Shown: positions 14,093 through 17,720 of the stretch, piece by piece
Layout of the letters: every line of letters starts with the position of its first letter
How positions within the stretch are numbered: the stretch's first letter is position 1
Assembly: GCA_035318985.1 (NCBI GenBank)
Contig: DATHDP010000034.1
Span: 1-17,720, forward strand
Origin: VBAS01 sp035318985
Lineage (GTDB): Bacteria > Bacteroidota > Bacteroidia > Chitinophagales > Chitinophagaceae
Direction of reading: 5' to 3'
Length of the DNA: 17,720 nucleotides
Made by a program: the position numbers and the translations under genes
Notes under the pieces: generated by a model
Seen by the model: only the letters and a program-made list of their open reading frames with translations
What the model was told of the DNA's origin: nothing
The model's database searches: none

Positions 14093-15754
14093 ATGTTACC
14101 TAAAATTAACCCGACAAATACAACTGCCTGGAAATCCTTACTAGAACATTTTTCTGAAATGAAGAGTGTGCATATCAGAAAATTATTCAAAGCAGATCCT
14201 GATCGATTCTCAAAATATTCTATCTCAAATCGTGATATTGTTTTTGATTATTCTAAAAATATCATCAGCGAAAAAACAATTCACCTATTGCTTCAATTGG
14301 CTAGCGAATGCAAATTGAAAGATGGAATTGATGCCATGTTCAATGGAGAAAAGATAAATGAAACAGAAGGCAGGGCTGTTCTACATACAGCATTAAGGAA
14401 TCTTTCTGCTGAACCGGTGTTTGCCGAAGGCAAAGATGTGATGCCGGAAGTAAGCAAGGTATTAAAGCAAATGAAAAATTTTTGCAGTCGTGTGCATGAT
14501 GGCAGATGGAGAGGTTATACAGGGAAAAGGATAAAATATATTGTCAATATTGGTATTGGCGGAAGTGATCTTGGTCCGCTAATGGTAACCGAGGCTTTGA
14601 AACCTTACTGGCTGGAAGATATTCAAACTTTTTTCGTATCGAATATTGATGGCACACATATCGCCGAGGTTTTGAAGAAAATAAAGCCGGAAAGAACGCT
14701 GTTTCTCATAGCATCAAAAACATTTACGACACAGGAAACGATGACGAATGCTTTTACAGCCAGGGAATGGTTTCTTGAGCATGCCATCGATGAAAAACAT
14801 ATCGCCAAACATTTTGCAGCATTAAGCACAAATGAAGCTGCGGTAGTAAAATTCGGGATCAATAAAAGGAATATGTTTCGGTTTTGGGATTGGGTCGGCG
14901 GCCGTTATTCACTTTGGAGTGCTATTGGTTTATCAATAGCGTTAACTATTGGGTATAAAAATTTTGAAGAACTACTTGCAGGTGCTTATGACAGTGATCA
15001 GCATTTTAGAAATTCTTCGTTTGAAAAGAATATTCCTGTAATGATGGCTTTGATAGGTCTATGGTATACTAATTTTTTTGGTGCACAAAGCGAGGCTATA
15101 CTTCCTTATGATCAATACCTCCATCGTTTTGCCGCCTATTTTCAGCAGGGGAATATGGAAAGCAATGGAAAATCAATTGATAGAAATGGTGAACCGGTTG
15201 AATACACAACCGGTCCGATCATTTGGGGCGAACCCGGCACAAACGGACAACATGCATTTTACCAATTGATACACCAGGGCACACCTTTAATACCATGCGA
15301 TTTTATTGGCGTAGCTCAAAGTCATAATCCAATTGGAGATCATCATCAAAAACTAATGAGTAATTTTTTTGCTCAAACAGAAGCATTGATGAATGGAAAA
15401 ACTGAAGAAGAAGCGGAGAAAGAACTGGAGAGTTCTGGTTTAAGCAATGAAATAATTTCAAAGCTCCTACCCTACAAAGTGTTTGCTGGCAATAGACCCA
15501 CGAATTCTTTTTTAATAAAGAAAATAACTCCGTTTACCCTGGGGCAACTGATCGCTTTATACGAGCATAAGATTTTTGTGCAAGGAATTATCTGGAATAT
15601 TTTCAGCTTTGATCAATGGGGTGTAGAGTTAGGAAAACAATTGGCGAATAAAATTTTACCAGAACTAGTCGACGATGAAAGAATTTCATCACACGATTCT
15701 TCAACTAATAACCTGATAAATCTCTTTAAAGACATGAAAAATGATCTAACTTAA
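14093..15754 (+). CDS. pgi: Glucose-6-phosphate isomerase
   Basis: Interconverts glucose 6-phosphate and fructose 6-phosphate in the cytoplasm (EC 5.3.1.9). The 553 residues are the length of the long bacterial/eukaryotic-type enzyme. NIGIGGSDLGP (152-162) and IASKTFTTQETMTNA (206-220) bind the phosphate. DWVGGRYSLWSAIGLSI (266-282) is the first family signature and GIIWNIFSFDQWGVELGK (498-515) the second. Catalytic residues are present: Glu356 in QQGNMESNGKS, His387 in PGTNGQHAFYQ, and Lys515. The ATG lies 6 bp after the aldolase stop, and a small secreted protein gene follows after 17 bp. Confidence 0.97.
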   Translation: MLPKINPTNTTAWKSLLEHFSEMKSVHIRKLFKADPDRFSKYSISNRDIVFDYSKNIISEKTIHLLLQLASECKLKDGIDAMFNGEKINETEGRAVLHTALRNLSAEPVFAEGKDVMPEVSKVLKQMKNFCSRVHDGRWRGYTGKRIKYIVNIGIGGSDLGPLMVTEALKPYWLEDIQTFFVSNIDGTHIAEVLKKIKPERTLFLIASKTFTTQETMTNAFTAREWFLEHAIDEKHIAKHFAALSTNEAAVVKFGINKRNMFRFWDWVGGRYSLWSAIGLSIALTIGYKNFEELLAGAYDSDQHFRNSSFEKNIPVMMALIGLWYTNFFGAQSEAILPYDQYLHRFAAYFQQGNMESNGKSIDRNGEPVEYTTGPIIWGEPGTNGQHAFYQLIHQGTPLIPCDFIGVAQSHNPIGDHHQKLMSNFFAQTEALMNGKTEEEAEKELESSGLSNEIISKLLPYKVFAGNRPTNSFLIKKITPFTLGQLIALYEHKIFVQGIIWNIFSFDQWGVELGKQLANKILPELVDDERISSHDSSTNNLINLFKDMKNDLT

Positions 15755-15771
15755 CAGGAAATAAACCTGCT

Positions 15772-16191
15772 ATGAAAAGATTATTCTTCATACTGCCTGT
15801 TTTATTTTTCATAAAAGCATCTGCACAGCTACCTTATTATGATTTTAAAAAGTATTCAGAAAAAACTCAACCGCTCGATAAGGTTATGGGAAAAATAACC
15901 TGGTCTGATCCTAATAGTACTTTTGTTTTTCCATTAGATAAAAGCATGTCAATAGATTCTTTGCAAAAAATGATGGAGATAATGCAAAAACTTGGCGGGA
16001 AACAGCACATGGGTACACTAGTTTTCACTCAACCCAATGCCACAAGAGTATATGCTTTACCACAGGATAATATGCCTTGCCTTGCACCTGATATGTCACA
16101 ATTCAATATGCCTGTAATCGGCAAAGGGACAAGAGTAACCGGTATGCCTCCCGATTTCTTACCACCAACTGAAATCATTCCAAAAAAATAA
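15772..16191 (+). CDS. Small methionine-rich secreted protein, function unknown
   Basis: A 139-residue protein I cannot assign. A clear signal peptide (MKRLFFILPVLFFIKASAQ, cleavage probably after Ala18 or Gln19) means it is exported; there is no lipobox cysteine. The mature part of about 120 residues has 10 methionines in clusters (KMMEIMQK, KQHMG, DNMPCLAPDMSQFNMPV, TGMPP), a single cysteine, and a proline-rich end. Met-rich periplasmic proteins sometimes bind copper(I), but no known copper motif is certain here. It lies 17 bp after pgi and before a hairpin terminator, so it is the last gene of the aldolase-pgi unit. Confidence 0.8.
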   Translation: MKRLFFILPVLFFIKASAQLPYYDFKKYSEKTQPLDKVMGKITWSDPNSTFVFPLDKSMSIDSLQKMMEIMQKLGGKQHMGTLVFTQPNATRVYALPQDNMPCLAPDMSQFNMPVIGKGTRVTGMPPDFLPPTEIIPKK

Positions 16192-16201
16192 TTACAAATA
16201 A

Positions 16202-16224
16202 AAGCCCCTTCATTGAAGGGGCTT
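16202..16224. terminator. Bidirectional terminator between convergent genes
   Basis: A perfect 10-bp stem (AAGCCCCTTC and GAAGGGGCTT) with a 3-base loop lies between the end of the secreted-protein gene and the end of the small membrane-protein gene on the other strand. The minus-strand side is followed by TTTATTTG and the plus-strand side by a weaker T-containing tract. It can serve both transcripts. Confidence 0.8.
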
Positions 16225-16249
16225 AGTTTATGTATAAATCAGTTTCGGT

Positions 16250-16387
16250 TTACTTGATCACCGTTCCTTCTCTTTTTTCATGCTCTCTTTCTTTTCCGAA
16301 TTTTTTCTCAGAATAATGCTCCCACGTAAAGTATCCGAAAATAGAAAGCAATGCGACAAGCACCACGAGTGTAGATCTCTTTTGCAT
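16250..16387 (-). CDS. 45-residue single-helix membrane protein, unknown
   Basis: An ATG at 16387-16385 opens a 45-codon frame ending in TAA at 16252-16250. It reads MQKRSTLVVLVALLSIFGYF, then TWEHYSEKKFGKEREHEKRE and GTVIK: a short basic start, one strongly hydrophobic helix (about residues 6-22), and a highly charged cytoplasmic or periplasmic tail. The layout is that of a real small membrane protein. It lies alone between two terminators (16202-16224 and 16470-16496) with about 80 bp of A+T-rich sequence upstream that could hold a promoter. The longer overlapping frame on the same strand (16258-16446) has an unlikely composition and is taken to be a shadow. Confidence 0.6.
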   Translation of the reverse strand: MQKRSTLVVLVALLSIFGYFTWEHYSEKKFGKEREHEKREGTVIK

Positions 16388-16469
16388 AGAAAATTGGATT
16401 TATAAAGACAATAACCTGTTAAGGCTAAACAATTAAACGGATACAAAATATAAAAATTGCAAAAATTAC

Positions 16470-16496
16470 AGAGCCCTCAAAATACTTGAGGGCTCT
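16470..16496 (-). terminator. Intrinsic terminator after the PUR/DUF3276 gene
   Basis: A perfect 11-bp stem (AGAGCCCTCAA and TTGAGGGCTCT) with a 5-base loop starts about 27 bp after the stop codon. On the minus strand it is followed by GTAATTTTTGCAATTTTT. Confidence 0.85.
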
Positions 16497-16523
16497 ACTT
16501 AGTATAATTACTTTAAAAGAGAT

Positions 16524-16955
16524 TTACCATTTATCTACATCCTCATGTGTACCATTTTCAGATGGTGTCGGGGCTGGTTCAGTCTCTGTTTCTGCTATTT
16601 CATTACTCACATTGGTTACTGCTGCTTCAGGGTTTTCGCTTTCGCCGTTTTCTGAAGGCACATTATCATGATTAAATGCATCGAAGTCAAAGTCGGGCAT
16701 TAATTCTGTTTTTACATAATCAACCGCTTCGCCAAGTGCCTTTATAAACTTATTAAAATCCTCTTTATAAAGGAAGATCTTATGACGGTCATACCCGTTA
16801 TCATTAAACCTCTTACGGCTTTCGGTAATAGTCAGGTAATAATCGTTACCACGAGTTGTTCTTACATCAAAGAAATAAGTCCTGCGTTTACCAGCACGAA
16901 TCCGCTTGCTGTAAATGCTTTCCATTTTGTTTTCGTTGTTATTCTCGTACGCCAC
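16524..16955 (-). CDS. PUR-family nucleic-acid-binding protein (DUF3276)
   Basis: A 143-residue protein. SIYSKRIRAGKRRTYFFDVR, TTRGNDYYLTITESRKRF and YDRHKIFLYKEDFNKFIKAL (about residues 13-73) are the conserved core of the DUF3276/PUR family, which is widespread in Bacteroidota; relatives in spirochaetes bind DNA and RNA. The tail after residue 97 is acidic and low in complexity. The start is a GTG at 16955-16953 giving MAYENNNENKMESIYSK; an ATG ten codons later is an alternative, but the longer form resembles homologs and suits the promoter. It is transcribed alone from a near-ideal promoter. Its exact nucleic-acid target here is unknown. Confidence 0.9.
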   Translation of the reverse strand: MAYENNNENKMESIYSKRIRAGKRRTYFFDVRTTRGNDYYLTITESRKRFNDNGYDRHKIFLYKEDFNKFIKALGEAVDYVKTELMPDFDFDAFNHDNVPSENGESENPEAAVTNVSNEIAETETEPAPTPSENGTHEDVDKW

Positions 16956-16999
16956 AGTTAGTTGTTTTACTGATTAATAATCATATTCTTAGGCAGTCA

Positions 17000-17030
17000 C
17001 AAATATAATTATGTTTTTGATATAGCCAAA
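17000..17030 (-). promoter_or_regulatory. Bacteroidota-type promoter of the PUR/DUF3276 gene
   Basis: TTTG (17030-17027) and TATATTTG (17007-17000) on the minus strand match the -33 and -7 consensus exactly, separated by 19 bp, the expected distance. The -7 element lies 44 bp before the GTG start. This is the best promoter in the window and suggests strong expression. Confidence 0.8.
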
Positions 17031-17067
17031 TTTGTGGGGATTTTGTTTCCCGTCTGTGTAATTTTTA

Positions 17068-17720
17068 TTACCGGGCTTGGGAGTCCTGTTGTTGCTGACG
17101 ATTGTACAATTCTGTATAGAAGCCATTTAGATTGAGCAACTCCTCGTGGGTTCCCTTTTCTACTATTTTACCGTCTTCGATCACAACTATCTTATCAAAG
17201 TGAAAAAGCGAAAAAATACGGTGTGTTATTATAATAGCAGTCCTGTTTTCCAGGTATTCATACAAGTTGCCAATGATCTCATTTTCAGTTTTTGTATCTA
17301 CGGCGCTGAGACAATCATCAAAAATCACTAACCCATGGCTTTTTATTAGAGCCCGGGCAATTGATATCCGTTGCTTTTGTCCGCCACTTAAAGTAACGCC
17401 TCTTTCGCCGATCATTGTTTCATATTTTTCTCCAAAGCCCAGGATGTCTTTATGAACACTTGCCTGCATGGCTGCTTTTTCCACCTGCATCCTGTTACCA
17501 TCTTTCATTCCAAATGAAATATTGCTGGCTACAGAATCGCTGAAAAGAAAAACATCTTGCGGAACATAGGAAATTTGTTCACGTAAAGATCTAAGATCAA
17601 TTTCCCGGATATCTGTTCCTTCAAGTTCAATAGCTCCATTGGTCGTATTATACATTCTCAATAACAACTGCGCAACCGTAGATTTTCCACTACCCGTTCT
17701 TCCAATGATGGCTACCTTCT
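17068..17720 (-). CDS. ABC exporter, ATP-binding part (5' part beyond the window)
   Basis: The C-terminal nucleotide-binding domain of an ABC transporter. Only the last roughly 217 residues are visible because the gene begins beyond the right edge. The Walker A motif GRTGSGKST lies at 17703-17677, followed by the Q-loop (ISYVPQDVFLFSDS), signature LSGGQKQRISIARAL, Walker B LVIFDD, D-loop LSAVDT, and H-loop IITHR. The domain resembles that of fused exporters (membrane part plus ATPase). The residue after the Walker B aspartate is Asp (17316-17314) where most have Glu, as in the degenerate subunit of heterodimeric exporters. It ends in a Gln-rich tail (RQQQQDSQAR). Substrate unknown. Confidence 0.9.
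   Translation of the reverse strand, partial: KVAIIGRTGSGKSTVAQLLLRMYNTTNGAIELEGTDIREIDLRSLREQISYVPQDVFLFSDSVASNISFGMKDGNRMQVEKAAMQASVHKDILGFGEKYETMIGERGVTLSGGQKQRISIARALIKSHGLVIFDDCLSAVDTKTENEIIGNLYEYLENRTAIIITHRIFSLFHFDKIVVIEDGKIVEKGTHEELLNLNGFYTELYNRQQQQDSQAR

Noticed and set aside
16258..16446. 62-codon frame on the minus strand
   Set aside because: Overlaps the 45-residue membrane-protein gene in another frame. Its Cys/Leu/Ser-rich sequence shows no protein-like pattern, whereas the other frame does.

Overview
The window is about 37-38% G+C (estimated by eye) and looks like chromosomal DNA of a Bacteroidota bacterium, most likely of the Chitinophagaceae type. Reasons: two tandem SusC-like outer-membrane beta-barrel proteins with carboxypeptidase-regulatory N-termini, an 'alternative' GlmU-family protein, a PUR/DUF3276 protein, a zinc-free type B L31, few Shine-Dalgarno sites, and promoters of the TTTG/TTG - N15-20 - TAnnTTTG form. 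The lineage is an inference from gene content. No tRNA, rRNA, insertion sequence, phage gene or CRISPR array was seen.

Layout. (1) 1-3703 is the edge of a surface-polysaccharide cluster. A glycosyltransferase, cut by the window edge, and a Wzx-like flippase run leftward; an FkbM-type methyltransferase and a KirBac-like potassium channel run rightward. (2) 3677-6432 runs leftward: rpmE2 (L31), an intrinsic terminator, a GlmU-like sugar nucleotidyltransferase, tpiA, and an unrecognised two-helix membrane protein. (3) 6433-6884 is a gene-poor gap between rpmE2 and yajQ. It holds the rpmE2 promoter, a leader hairpin, and what looks like an undescribed small-RNA gene on the minus strand. That RNA has four copies of a CCGUCAAAAG motif about 37 nt apart, short hairpins between them, a UUCG-capped hairpin and a terminator-like closing stem. 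This is the most interesting item in the window. (4) 6885-12691 holds yajQ and two paralogous outer-membrane beta-barrel genes, all leftward and separated by hairpin terminators. (5) 13067-16191 runs rightward: L-threonine aldolase, glucose-6-phosphate isomerase and a small methionine-rich secreted protein. (6) 16202-17720 runs leftward: a 45-residue single-helix membrane protein, a PUR/DUF3276 protein with a near-ideal promoter, and the 3' part of an ABC exporter ATPase.

How the genes fit together. The central metabolic enzymes (TpiA, Pgi, threonine aldolase, the GlmU-like protein) lie in short operons among envelope genes. TpiA and Pgi are glycolytic. The GlmU-like protein and the polysaccharide genes feed envelope and glycan synthesis. 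The two barrel proteins probably take up a substrate or have another outer-membrane role; neither has an adjacent SusD partner here. All homology statements are from reading motifs by eye; no database or folding program was run.
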